This document shows, one piece after another, positions 50,949 to 60,678 of a stretch of 64,000 nt of DNA (positions are counted from its first letter, which is position 1; each line of letters starts with the position of its first letter). The notes beneath the pieces were generated by a model. That model saw only the letters and a list, made by a program, of their open reading frames with translations. It was not told where the DNA came from and did not search any database. Origin of the DNA: an uncultured Eubacteriales bacterium (GTDB lineage: Bacteria; Bacillota; Clostridia; Christensenellales; CAG-917). Where the stretch lies: contig UQVO01000004.1 of assembly GCA_900544575.1 (NCBI GenBank), forward strand, positions 45,020-109,019, written 5' to 3'. Made by a program: the position numbers and the translations under genes.

Positions 50949-52199
50949 ATGAACGTCGACGAACTGCTTCTGCCGCTCGCTCTCATACTGGTCGTTGCAA
51001 AACTCTTTTCCATAATCGGCAAAAAACTCGGACTGCCGCAGGTGGTCGGTATGATAATCGCGGGCATTGTGCTCGGCTGCATCAAGTACATCCCCGGACA
51101 GAACGTGTTCACTTCTTCCGCTACGGAAGGGCTTTCTTTCCTCGCAAAAATCGGCGTCATACTCATTATGTTTTCCGCTGGGCTGGACACCGACCTCAAA
51201 CAGTTCAAAAAGATTGGGGTGCCCAGCGTCGTCATCACCGTTATGGGCGTCGCGTTTCCCCTGCTCTTCGGCTTTCTCGCCGCGGGCGGAATGCTTTACG
51301 GCGGCAGGTTTTCCTCTCTCTCGCAATCCGACCTGATTTCCTGCCTTTTCTACGGCACCATACTCGCCGCCACGTCGGTGAGCATCACCGTCGCCGCGCT
51401 CAAAGAGCTCGGCAAACTCAACACGAAAGTCGGGATGTCCATCATTGCCGCCGCCATAATCGACGACGTGATAGGCATCGTGCTGCTCTCGCTGTTCATC
51501 AGCATAGACGCCACGGGCGGTGCGGGCGATATAGGGCGTTCCGTCGGGATGATGATAGCCTTCTTCGCCGCGGCGATAGCCGTCGGCATACTCATCAGGC
51601 TTGCCTTCAAATACATCTCGAAGAAATATCCTCACACCCGCCGCATTCCCATACTCGGTTTTGCCGTATGTTTCTTTTACGCATATGCGGCGGAAACGTG
51701 GTTCGGAGTGGCGGACATAACGGGCGCATACGTCGCGGGGCTTATGCTCTCGGGTCTGCACGAGGCGGAATACGTCGACCGCAAGATAGAAATCAGCAAT
51801 TATATGATTTTCGCCCCCGTATTCTTCGCCAACATCGGCATCACCTCTTCCTTCGAGTCGATAAGCGCGGCTATGGCGGGCTTCGGTGTGGTGTTCGTGC
51901 TGGCGGGGATGCTGGGCAAGGTCGTGGGCTGCGGCGCGGGCGCGCTGATATGCGGCTACGGCATAAAGGACAGTCTGCGGGTGGGCATAGGAATGATGGT
52001 GCGCGCGGAAGTCGTGCTCGTGTGTGCGCAGCGCGGAGTGGACTCCGGGCTTGTCGACTCCGCGATAATGCCCTTCGTGCTCATACTCATCATAGTCACC
52101 ACTCTGCTCACCCCTCTGCTGCTCAAATTCTCCTACCGCAAGGAACTTCCCCCGCCGACTCTTCCCCCCGTCTACATCAGAGAGCCGCACACGGTCTGA
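50949..52199 (+). CDS. CPA2-family cation/proton antiporter
   Basis: 416 aa, 12-13 hydrophobic helices, KefB/NapA-like. GLPQVVGMIIAGIVLG opens TM2, FSAGLDTDLKQFKK is the conserved loop, and the ion-binding two-aspartate motif of electrogenic CPA2 exchangers is present (AAAIIDDVIGIVLL). GMMVRAEVVLV is in a late helix. No TrkA-N nucleotide domain follows. ATG at 50949 with CGGAGG upstream. Exchanges Na+ or K+ for H+; monocistronic. Confidence 0.92.
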   Translation: MNVDELLLPLALILVVAKLFSIIGKKLGLPQVVGMIIAGIVLGCIKYIPGQNVFTSSATEGLSFLAKIGVILIMFSAGLDTDLKQFKKIGVPSVVITVMGVAFPLLFGFLAAGGMLYGGRFSSLSQSDLISCLFYGTILAATSVSITVAALKELGKLNTKVGMSIIAAAIIDDVIGIVLLSLFISIDATGGAGDIGRSVGMMIAFFAAAIAVGILIRLAFKYISKKYPHTRRIPILGFAVCFFYAYAAETWFGVADITGAYVAGLMLSGLHEAEYVDRKIEISNYMIFAPVFFANIGITSSFESISAAMAGFGVVFVLAGMLGKVVGCGAGALICGYGIKDSLRVGIGMMVRAEVVLVCAQRGVDSGLVDSAIMPFVLILIIVTTLLTPLLLKFSYRKELPPPTLPPVYIREPHTV

Positions 52200-52291
52200 C
52201 AATCCCGCGGCACCGACGGGCACGGATTGCCCGACGGACAACTTTGAAAATGGTTGGGCACGGCTTTGCCTGCTTTGTGTTTATGCAAATC

Positions 52292-52326
52292 AAAACCCCG
52301 CTTTTGCTCAAAGCGGGGTTTTTATC
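52292..52326. terminator. Bidirectional terminator between antiporter and gpmI
   Basis: AAAACCCCGCTTT (52292-52304) pairs with AAAGCGGGGTTTT (52310-52322), with TTTAT on + and a weaker T-tract on minus. Serves the convergent genes. Confidence 0.9.
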
Positions 52327-52369
52327 CGATTTTTTGCGGGATTAAACTTCGGTTTTGCGCAATGAACGC

Positions 52370-53938
<1,569 letters not shown>

Positions 53939-53985
53939 AAAAATCCTCGTTTAGCGTCCGAAGGACGAAACTTTTTTTCGCAAGA

Positions 53986-54014
53986 ATTGTAGCACAGCGC
54001 ACCCTGTCCGTCAA
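53986..54014 (-). promoter_or_regulatory. Promoter of gpmI
   Basis: Minus strand TTGACG (54009-54014), 17-bp spacer, TACAAT (53986-53991). A small CGTCC/GGACG hairpin lies in the leader. Confidence 0.7.
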
Positions 54015-54064
54015 CCGAACGCACGCCGCGCATACCCCGCTCCGCCGCCGCACCTGCAAAAAAA

Positions 54065-54088
54065 CGCCGCCGTCAGAAGACGGCGGCG
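54065..54088 (-). terminator. Terminator after the XRE-linked membrane protein
   Basis: CGCCGCCGTC (54065-54074) pairs with GACGGCGGCG (54079-54088), followed by TTTTTT on the minus strand. Confidence 0.9.
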
Positions 54089-54128
54089 CGGAAAAGGATG
54101 CCTCGGATGAGGCGATATCAAGGGTTCG

Positions 54129-54761
54129 TTACGCGTCGCTTTCCTGCGTCGGATTACGCCGCACTCCGACAACGGGCGGCTGCGGCGCGGCAGATTGCTG
54201 TGCGACGGTTCGCGGCGCGGCAGATTGCTGTGCGGCAAATCGCGGCTGCACGGCAGGTTGCTGTGCGGAAGCAGACAGCTTGGCGACCAGCTGTGCGTAA
54301 ATTTCCTTTGCCATAGTCCTTGCTTTGCGTTGGAAATTGATGTTCTCTATCCAGCCTCCGCATCCTACGCTCACGAGCACCGGACGCAGCGCGACTGCAA
54401 GTACTATGGCCAAAATGCCTGTTAAAAGGAGCACAATCGCCACAGGCCACATAATTGCGAATAACCCCATTGCCGAAACAGCAAGGATTACGCCGACGAA
54501 CAACCCGATTTTGTTCGACGTGCCCATAGTTTTCGCTATGCTGAGCGCATTGATTTTGTCTAATTGTATGCGGTGTTCGAAAGTCGAAAGTCCCAGGAAA
54601 GTTTTTGCGTTTAATATGAGTTCCTTGTCCGTTACGTGCGCTTCGCGATACAGTCTTGTTCTGCTTACCGTCATAATGCTGCTCCTTGTGACCGAGAGAA
54701 CCACCGTCAAAACGACCATGACCGCAAGCACTGCAAAGATTACGATTTGAGTTGTTTGCAT
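54129..54761 (-). CDS. Hypothetical membrane protein with PH-like segments
   Basis: 210 aa. An N-terminal TM helix (5-27) is followed by a soluble stretch ELILNAKTFLGLSTFEHRIQLDKINAL resembling bacterial PH-like (bPH) strands, then a hydrophobic hairpin (about 83-125) and PVLVSVGCGGWIENINF. The C-terminal 50 residues are low complexity with repeated AAPRTVAQQSAAP-type units. ATG at 54759-54761 with GGAGAGG upstream. Divergent from an XRE regulator; its promoter contains the palindromic operator, so the regulator should repress it. Confidence 0.7.
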   Translation of the reverse strand: MQTTQIVIFAVLAVMVVLTVVLSVTRSSIMTVSRTRLYREAHVTDKELILNAKTFLGLSTFEHRIQLDKINALSIAKTMGTSNKIGLFVGVILAVSAMGLFAIMWPVAIVLLLTGILAIVLAVALRPVLVSVGCGGWIENINFQRKARTMAKEIYAQLVAKLSASAQQPAVQPRFAAQQSAAPRTVAQQSAAPQPPVVGVRRNPTQESDA

Positions 54762-54795
54762 TGCAATTTAAGCCCTCTCCTTTTTTATTACTGCA

Positions 54796-54825
54796 ATTAT
54801 AGATTAGGCATTGCCTAATTGTCAA
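54796..54825 (-). promoter_or_regulatory. Promoter of the membrane protein with embedded operator
   Basis: Minus strand TTGACA (54820-54825), 18-bp spacer and perfect TATAAT (54796-54801). The spacer is filled by a perfect 17-bp palindrome, ATTAGGCA-T-TGCCTAAT (54803-54819), so a bound repressor would block RNA polymerase. Confidence 0.8.
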
Positions 54826-54830
54826 GCAAA

Positions 54831-54847
54831 ATTAGGCAATACTTAAT
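54831..54847. promoter_or_regulatory. Second, imperfect operator copy
   Basis: ATTAGGCA-A-TACTTAAT: the left half equals the first palindrome and the right half is degenerate. Centre-to-centre spacing to the first site is 28 bp. It lies 19 bp before the XRE ATG and could mediate autorepression. Confidence 0.6.
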
Positions 54848-54865
54848 ATTATTTAGCAAAGTGCT

Positions 54866-55093
54866 ATGAACCTCAAAGACAAAATTACCGAAAATCTGAA
54901 AACCGAAATAGAGCTTTCCGGAAAGACGAAGACCGAAATCGCGCACGCCATAGGCGTGTCCAAACCTACGCTGTCGCAATATCTTTCCGGACGCGCACAG
55001 CCCACTCTCGCCACCCTGTCGCGGCTGTGCACCTTTCTCGGCATTTCCGCCGACGACATACTCGAAACGGGACATCCGGACGATTTCGACTGA
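54866..55093 (+). CDS. XRE-family transcriptional regulator
   Basis: 75 aa, a bare Cro/CI-type helix-turn-helix: KTEIAHAIGVSKPTLSQYLSG gives helices 2-3, with the recognition helix around SKPTLSQYL. No dimerisation domain beyond the five helices. No clear RBS precedes the ATG at 54866, so it may be weakly translated or leaderless. Two palindromic sites in the divergent intergenic region are its probable operators. Confidence 0.85.
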   Translation: MNLKDKITENLKTEIELSGKTKTEIAHAIGVSKPTLSQYLSGRAQPTLATLSRLCTFLGISADDILETGHPDDFD

Positions 55094-55247
55094 CCCGCAT
55101 TTTTTTTGCGGCATTCGACGCTTATCGCCTGTTACGGACTTTATATTTCAAAATTTCCGCATAAACACCGTTTTCGGCGACTTCTTACAAATTTTTGTCT
55201 GCCGTCAGAATAAAAGTCCGTTCGTGGAGGGATTTTCGTCATACGAA

Positions 55248-55272
55248 AAAGCGGCGCAGAAAGCGCCGCTTT
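55248..55272 (-). terminator. Terminator after tpiA
   Basis: AAAGCGGCGC (55248-55257) pairs with GCGCCGCTTT (55263-55272), followed by TTTTTCG on minus. Confidence 0.88.
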
Positions 55273-55290
55273 CGGTTTAAGCGGTTATGC

Positions 55291-56040
55291 TCAGTAGTTG
55301 ACGACTTTGGAGAAATCCTCCGCTTTCAGGGACGCACCGCCGATGAGTCCGCCGTCGATTTCGGGCATTGCCATAAGCTCGCTCGCGTTCTTGGGGTTCA
55401 TACTGCCGCCGTACTGAATGCGCACTCTGTTTTCGGCGCACTTGGGGCAATAGAGTTTCGCCATAGTGTCGCGGATGACCTTGATGGTGTCGTTCGCATC
55501 CTGCGCGGTCGCGGTTCTGCCCGTGCCTATCGCCCACACGGGCTCGTATGCGATGACTATGTTGTCGAGTTCGTCTTTGTCGATGTCCTTGAATGCGGCG
55601 ACCGTCTGGCGGGTGACCACTTCTTCCGTCAGACCGCTCTCGCGTTCTTCCAGCGTTTCGCCGACGCAGACGATGGGTTTCAGTCCCGCAGCAAGCGCCG
55701 CTTTCATTCTGGCGTTGACGGTTTCGTCGGTTTCACCGAAATACTGCCTTCTCTCGCTGTGTCCGATGATGACGTATTCCACTCCGAGTTCGACCAGCAT
55801 CTTCGCGCTTATCTCGCCCGTAAACGCGCCTTTTTCCGCCCAGTGCACGTTCTCCGCGCCCACTTTGATGTTGGTGCCCTTCGTGGCTTCGACTGCCGCG
55901 GCGAGGTCGGTGTAAGGCGTGCAGATGACGACGTCGCAAGCGGCGTCCTTGACAAGCGGAATAAGGTCGTCGACGAGCGCCTTGGTTTCCGCTATGGTGT
56001 TGTTCATTTTCCAGTTGCCGGCAATGATGGGTTTGCGCAT
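55291..56040 (-). CDS. tpiA: Triosephosphate isomerase
   Basis: 249 aa. GNWKMN with K11, catalytic H94 in IIGHSERR, catalytic E166 in AYEPVWAIGTG, and the phosphate-binding GGS (QYGGSMNPKN) and GGLIGGASL. Interconverts DHAP and glyceraldehyde-3-phosphate. ATG at 56038-56040 with AAGGAG upstream. Downstream of pgk on the same strand but with a terminator between. Confidence 0.97.
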   Translation of the reverse strand: MRKPIIAGNWKMNNTIAETKALVDDLIPLVKDAACDVVICTPYTDLAAAVEATKGTNIKVGAENVHWAEKGAFTGEISAKMLVELGVEYVIIGHSERRQYFGETDETVNARMKAALAAGLKPIVCVGETLEERESGLTEEVVTRQTVAAFKDIDKDELDNIVIAYEPVWAIGTGRTATAQDANDTIKVIRDTMAKLYCPKCAENRVRIQYGGSMNPKNASELMAMPEIDGGLIGGASLKAEDFSKVVNY

Positions 56041-56198
56041 AATATTCTCCTTTCTACCCTATCGGCAGCGTTGGGCAGCGCCCTCCGCCGCGACGGTCAT
56101 ATTTCGTAATTTAGCTGCTTTTTCCGCACAAATCACACGTTAAAACGTCGTTTTGCACATATAAACACGCCGTTTTGTAAATCGTGCGGAAAGAAAAA

Positions 56199-56221
56199 TC
56201 CGCGCGGACGAGCCGCGCGGA
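56199..56221 (-). terminator. Terminator after pgk
   Basis: TCCGCGCGG (56199-56207) pairs with CCGCGCGGA (56213-56221), followed by TTTTTCTT on minus. It overlaps the region just past the pgk stop (56227). Confidence 0.85.
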
Positions 56222-56226
56222 GGGTG

Positions 56227-57528
56227 TCATTTCTTATCGTTCAGGCAGGCAATGCCGGGAAGGACTTTGCCTTCGAGGAATTCCAGCGAAGCGCCGCCGC
56301 CCGTGGAAATGTGGGTCATCTTGTCCGCATATCCGAGCTGCGCAACCGCCGCCGCGCTGTCGCCGCCGCCGATGATGGTGATGGCGTCGGTCTCGGCAAG
56401 AGCCTGTGCCACCGCTTTCGTTCCCTTGGCGAAGTTTTCCATCTCGAACACGCCCATAGGACCGTTCCAGACCACCGTCTTCGCGCTCTTCACCGCGTCG
56501 GAGAAGATAGCTATGGTCTTGGGTCCGATGTCCAGCCCCATCCAGCCGTCGGGGATGTCCCCTTCCACGACTTTTATGTTCGCGTCGTTGGAGAAAGCGT
56601 CCGCGATGACGTTGTCGACGGGGAGCATCAGCTTGACGCCCTTGTCTTCCGCCTTCTTCATCAGCTCTTTTGCGAGCTCGATTTTATCTTCTTCCAGCAG
56701 GCTGTTGCCGACTTTGAAGCCGAGCGCACGGCGGAAAGTATACGCCATACCGCCGCCGATGATGAGCGCGTCGCACTTGCCGATGAGGCTTTCGATGACG
56801 CCTATCTTGTCGGAAACCTTCGCACCGCCGAGTATGGCGACGAAAGGACGCGCGGGATTCTCCACCGCACCGCCGAGGAATTTGAGCTCCTTCTCGATGA
56901 GGAAGCCGCTGACGGCGATGGGAGCATAACCGTACTGCACAATGCCTGCGGTCGTCGCGTGCGCGCGGTGAGCCGTTCCGAACGCGTCATTGACGTATAT
57001 GTCGCAGAAATCCGCAAGTTTCTTGCAGAGTTCCTCGCTGTTTTTCTCCTCGCCCGCCTCAAAACGGGTGTTTTCGAGCAGCACGCATTCGCCGTCGCGG
57101 AGCGCCGCAACCTTCTTGTGTGCGTCCTCACCGACAAGGTCGGTCGCAAACGTGACTTTGCCGGGGAAAATTTCGGCAAGTCTGTCCGCAACGGGTTTCA
57201 GAGAAAACTTCTTGGGGTCGTTTTTGAGCGCCTTTTCGATATATTCCTGCGTAGCGGCGGCGCGCTCGCTTTCGGGCAGCGCTTCAACCGCCTTCTTTTC
57301 CTTCTTGGTGAGCCCGAACCCGGGGGTGAAAATGTTGTGAGGCTTGCCCAGGTGCGAGCAAAGTATCACCTTCGCGCCGTGGTCCATCAGGTACTGTATG
57401 GTGGGAAGTGCGCCGTTGATGCGGTTTTCGTCGGTAATCACGCCGTCAACCATCGGCACGTTGAAATCGACTCTCGTCAGACACTTTTTGCCTTTGACGT
57501 CGACATCTCTGATTGTCATCTTGCTCAT
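56227..57528 (-). CDS. pgk: Phosphoglycerate kinase
   Basis: 433 aa from the ATG at 57526-57528, with AGGAG 8 bases upstream; longer frames have no RBS. Substrate motifs [14 protein letters not shown] and [12 protein letters not shown] are in the N-domain. [18 protein letters not shown] and the nucleotide-binding GGGDSAAAV are in the C-domain. Slightly longer than usual (about 395-415) because of an insertion around [21 protein letters not shown] near residue 80. Makes ATP from 1,3-bisphosphoglycerate. No gapA is present in the window. Confidence 0.96.
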   Translation of the reverse strand: MSKMTIRDVDVKGKKCLTRVDFNVPMVDGVITDENRINGALPTIQYLMDHGAKVILCSHLGKPHNIFTPGFGLTKKEKKAVEALPESERAAATQEYIEKALKNDPKKFSLKPVADRLAEIFPGKVTFATDLVGEDAHKKVAALRDGECVLLENTRFEAGEEKNSEELCKKLADFCDIYVNDAFGTAHRAHATTAGIVQYGYAPIAVSGFLIEKELKFLGGAVENPARPFVAILGGAKVSDKIGVIESLIGKCDALIIGGGMAYTFRRALGFKVGNSLLEEDKIELAKELMKKAEDKGVKLMLPVDNVIADAFSNDANIKVVEGDIPDGWMGLDIGPKTIAIFSDAVKSAKTVVWNGPMGVFEMENFAKGTKAVAQALAETDAITIIGGGDSAAAVAQLGYADKMTHISTGGGASLEFLEGKVLPGIACLNDKK

Positions 57529-57609
57529 AGGAATTCTCCTTATATGAAAATTATTTGCGGTTATTCCGTCGGGCGCTCCGCACATCCGCGTCCGCACCCG
57601 ACCGTGTGC

Positions 57610-57638
57610 ATTATATCACACACGCGCGCAATGCGCAA
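57610..57638 (-). promoter_or_regulatory. Predicted promoter of pgk
   Basis: Minus strand TTGCGC (57633-57638), 17-bp spacer, perfect TATAAT (57610-57615). Confidence 0.5.
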
Positions 57639-57695
57639 ACGGAAATTGAAACGGAATGCCCGCAAAATCCTCTCCCCCTGATATGCTCGGGAATT

Positions 57696-57738
57696 GAAAC
57701 ACGTATCGTCAATTTTTGTCGAACACGATATGTGTTTC
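57696..57738. promoter_or_regulatory. 14-bp inverted repeat between pgk and trmL
   Basis: GAAACACGTATCGT (57696-57709) and ACGATATGTGTTTC (57725-57738) are complementary except for one G-T position, with a 15-base AT-rich loop. It lies about 60 bp upstream of the pgk -35, so it could be an operator or an unusual hairpin; no T-tract follows. Confidence 0.5.
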
Positions 57739-57812
57739 GATACTAAAAAGACGGAAAAAGGTCCTTTCGGACGGCGAGGCGCTCCGCCCGTCCGTACAAA
57801 AACCCCCGACGG

Positions 57813-58346
57813 CTATCCGCGCAAAACACCTTGCGACAGGAGCGCTCCGAAGGAATTCTGACGCAAACCCTCATACACGGCTATCGCAACGGAATTGGAA
57901 AGGTTGAGCGAGCGTGCCTCCGCCCTCATCGGTATACGCAACGTGTTTTCGTAATTTTCCCGAAGCAAATCCTCGGGAAGCCCCTTCGTTTCTTTGCCGA
58001 AAATCAGAAAATCACCGGGTCTGAAAGAAACCTCGTCATAGCGCCTTGCGGCTTTGGTGGAATAAAACCAGAAGGACGGACCGTCGCCGTCTTCCACCTT
58101 GAACGTGTCACCGCAACGCACAAAACGTCCGCGAGCATTTTCGGACAGGAAATCACCGAAGCTGTCGTAGACGATAAAATCAGTCAGATGCCAGTAGTCA
58201 AGTCCCGCACGTTTCAACGCACGGTCGGAAATGTCAAATCCGAGCGGTCTGACGAGATGGACCTTGCAACCCGTTGCCGCCGCCGTCCGCACTATATTTC
58301 CCGTATTCTGCGGAATCTCCGGCTCAACCAAAACGATATTGAACAT
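57813..58346 (-). CDS. trmL: tRNA (cytidine/uridine-34 2'-O)-methyltransferase
   Basis: 177 aa SPOUT (alpha/beta-knot) enzyme. N-terminal NIVLVEPEIPQNTGNIVRTA and the C-terminal knot with FGKETKGLPEDLL, IPM and SLNLSNSVAIAVYE bind AdoMet. The family methylates the wobble ribose of tRNA-Leu. Start at ATG 58344-58346; a Met six codons upstream is possible, but the RBS (AGGGG) fits the internal one. Confidence 0.93.
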   Translation of the reverse strand: MFNIVLVEPEIPQNTGNIVRTAAATGCKVHLVRPLGFDISDRALKRAGLDYWHLTDFIVYDSFGDFLSENARGRFVRCGDTFKVEDGDGPSFWFYSTKAARRYDEVSFRPGDFLIFGKETKGLPEDLLRENYENTLRIPMRAEARSLNLSNSVAIAVYEGLRQNSFGALLSQGVLRG

Positions 58347-58672
58347 AATAACCCCTGAAAACAATTATACCATATTCCACTGTCGCTGCATACAGGATTA
58401 AACCTTCTTTGACCAATATCCGATCCACAGTACAAAACCAAACTGTGATTCATTATGGTTAATCTATAAAACCGATTCCCTTTTTCCAAGCGCGGTTATA
58501 GGCTTTGCGCAAGACACGTCAAGCCGCGACACCACGTATACGGCAATTCGCTCATACCCATGTTAAAATAAGAGAATGGGACGACAAAATTAGATGCAAC
58601 AAGTTCTGCACTTTGTCGTCACAGCTGTGCGCAACCTTTTGCGCTTCATGCCACTATTGTCCGCTCTTGCTT
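58347..58672. other. 326-bp spacer between trmL and the Sel1-repeat gene
   Basis: TATAAT (minus strand, 58364-58369) probably belongs to trmL. GACGACAAA (58580-58588) pairs with TTTGTCGTC (58612-58620) around a 23-base loop, a possible 3' hairpin of the Sel1 gene. Otherwise AT-rich with no gene seen. Confidence 0.45.
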
Positions 58673-60292
58673 TTAGCCTCTCGTGCGCGGCCTTGTTTTT
58701 TTCTTATCCTCGTACGCCTTGACACAACGCATTATTGCAGCAAGCGCCTGTGACACGCCGAGCTCCACCGCCTTCTTGTACAAAGTGACCGCACGCTTGT
58801 AATCCTTTTCCACGCCGTGTCCGAATTCGTACATAAGCCCGAGGTTGTAATACGCCTGATTGACTCCGCAGTCGGCCGCCTTCTCGAACAATTCACGCGC
58901 TTTTGCAAAGTCACGTTTCAGATACTTTCCGTCGCAGTAGGCCATTGCGAGATCGTTATAACCGTTGGGACAGCCTTGTTGCGCGGCTTTCTCATATAAT
59001 TCTATGCCTTTTGCGTAATCGCACTCCACGCCCACGCCGTTGTAGTACATATTTCCGAGTTGCATGGTTGCCATGCCAACACCCGCGGCACTTCCCTTTT
59101 CCAGGTATTCCTTTGCCGCTTGGTAGTCCGCTTCGCAACCCTGTCCGTTTATATAACACAGCCCCAGGTTGCACATTGCCGCGGTGTCGCCGCCGTCGGC
59201 GGCAAGTTTATAGTATCTGAACGCAAGTGCGTCGTCCTTGTTGACGATTTCGCCCTTGTCGTAAATCTCCGCAAGGTCGAACATGGCGTCGGTATCTCCT
59301 TTATCTGCGGCGATTTTATACCACTTGAGTGCCTCTTCGACGTTTTTGTCGCAACCGCGTCCGTCGAGATATAACAAAGCAATATTGTATGCGGCTTCCG
59401 CTTTTTCGTCCGCCGCTTGCATATACAGTTCAAACGCTTTCTTATTGTTCTTTTTTACTCCGTCGCCTTCAAGGTAGCACTTCGCCAAATTCACTTTTGC
59501 GGAACTGCTGCCGAGTTTCGCCGCCTTTTTGAAATAATCGATGGCCTTCTGCTTATCCGCATCTACGCCCTGACCGTTGAGATACATTATGCCCAGAGAA
59601 AAATTGCAATCTGCGTCTTCCTTTTCGGCTCCAGCATTGAAATATTGCAACGCTTTTTTCAAATCCTTATCGACAAGTTGTCCATCGTAATAAATCTTTG
59701 CAATATCGTAAAAAGCATCGTATGACCCTAACGAGATTGCCTTTTCAAAATGTTTTATGGCATTTTGCGCATCGTTAAGCTTGTTCGCATATACCCAACC
59801 GATATTGTATGCTCCAAGTTCGCTTTCGTTTTCCTCCGCTCGAACATAAAGCCGCATTGCCTTTTTGAGATTGGCGTCGTCTGCGGTATCCGAATAATAC
59901 TTGCCAAGATCTACCATCGCGTCAACAATTCCGAATTCGACTGCGTTTTCCCATGCCTTTACCGCTTTTGTGACGTCTTTTTCTACGCCAACCCCGTTCA
60001 TATAACAAAATCCGAGAATGTAGAAGCTGTATTCGTCGCCCTGAGCGGCAAAGCGATTAATGTACTCAAACCCTTCTTTCTGCTCTTTTTCGTCATCCGA
60101 ACTCAGACAGGCAATACCCAGACTGTACAAGGCGTTTCCATCTCCGTTCGAATACGCTAATTGGAAATAATGTTTGGCACTTTTATAATCTTCTTTATCG
60201 AGAAAATACTCGCCAAGATGACAGTAGGCATCGGTGTTCCCTTCTTTGCCCAACCTTTCGCACTCGGCAATCCAATCTGACATATTATCCAT
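58673..60292 (-). CDS. Sel1-like repeat protein
   Basis: 539 aa made of about 13 tandem Sel1-like (TPR-related) repeats of about 36 residues, each with the A..LG..Y..G.GV..D..KA..Y..KAA pattern, ending in a Lys/Arg tail. No signal peptide or catalytic domain, so it is probably a cytoplasmic scaffold or protein-interaction platform. I chose the ATG at 60290-60292 with GGGGGAT upstream; TATAAT (60314-60319) lies just before it. Several repeats contain cysteines. Nearest genes on the right are an AT-rich, probably acquired, pair. Confidence 0.85.
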   Translation of the reverse strand: MDNMSDWIAECERLGKEGNTDAYCHLGEYFLDKEDYKSAKHYFQLAYSNGDGNALYSLGIACLSSDDEKEQKEGFEYINRFAAQGDEYSFYILGFCYMNGVGVEKDVTKAVKAWENAVEFGIVDAMVDLGKYYSDTADDANLKKAMRLYVRAEENESELGAYNIGWVYANKLNDAQNAIKHFEKAISLGSYDAFYDIAKIYYDGQLVDKDLKKALQYFNAGAEKEDADCNFSLGIMYLNGQGVDADKQKAIDYFKKAAKLGSSSAKVNLAKCYLEGDGVKKNNKKAFELYMQAADEKAEAAYNIALLYLDGRGCDKNVEEALKWYKIAADKGDTDAMFDLAEIYDKGEIVNKDDALAFRYYKLAADGGDTAAMCNLGLCYINGQGCEADYQAAKEYLEKGSAAGVGMATMQLGNMYYNGVGVECDYAKGIELYEKAAQQGCPNGYNDLAMAYCDGKYLKRDFAKARELFEKAADCGVNQAYYNLGLMYEFGHGVEKDYKRAVTLYKKAVELGVSQALAAIMRCVKAYEDKKKTRPRTRG

Positions 60293-60390
60293 TAAGTTAT
60301 CCCCCTGAATCTGATTATACCATACGCTTTGTTGCGTTTCCACAAATTCATCAATCTTCGCAACTCAACTTTTACAAACCCAAATAAACA

Positions 60391-60465
60391 AAAAGCCCGC
60401 ATCTGAGCGGGCTTTTTTGTCTTTTGTGTGCAAACGTATGCGTTTACTTTCCGGGGGTCTTGATG
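60391..60465. repeat. 75-bp direct repeat, copy 1 (contains a terminator hairpin)
   Basis: Begins AAAAGCCCGC-ATCTGA-GCGGGCTTTTTT, followed by a shared segment (TTTTGTGTGCAAACGTATGC...TTGATG). Copy 2 is at 60549-60623; I count only a few mismatches in 75 bases. Confidence 0.9.
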
Positions 60466-60548
60466 CCCCGCTGTGCCGCCGCGCAAAAGGCGAAGCGGCG
60501 GACAGGCAACTGATGATTTTAATCTCCTGTCACTAAAATGTATAAAAC

Positions 60549-60623
60549 AAAAGCCCGCATCTAAGCGGGCTTTTTTATCTTTTGTGTGCAAACGTATGCG
60601 TTTACTTTCTGGGGTTCTTGATG
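60549..60623. repeat. 75-bp direct repeat, copy 2 (contains a terminator hairpin)
   Basis: Same element as copy 1, offset by 158 bp, with ATCTAA in the loop. The GC-rich to AT-rich transition of the window lies just right of it. Between and after the copies no gene is visible. Confidence 0.9.
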
Positions 60624-60678
60624 TTTGCCTGTAAGACTGTGTCACTTCAAGGGTCACTCACTTCGGAAAAATTTTTAA

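Noticed and set aside
60391-60623. Possible CRISPR array
   Set aside because: Only two copies of a 75-bp unit with one 83-bp gap, and each unit contains a terminator. No cas genes are nearby.
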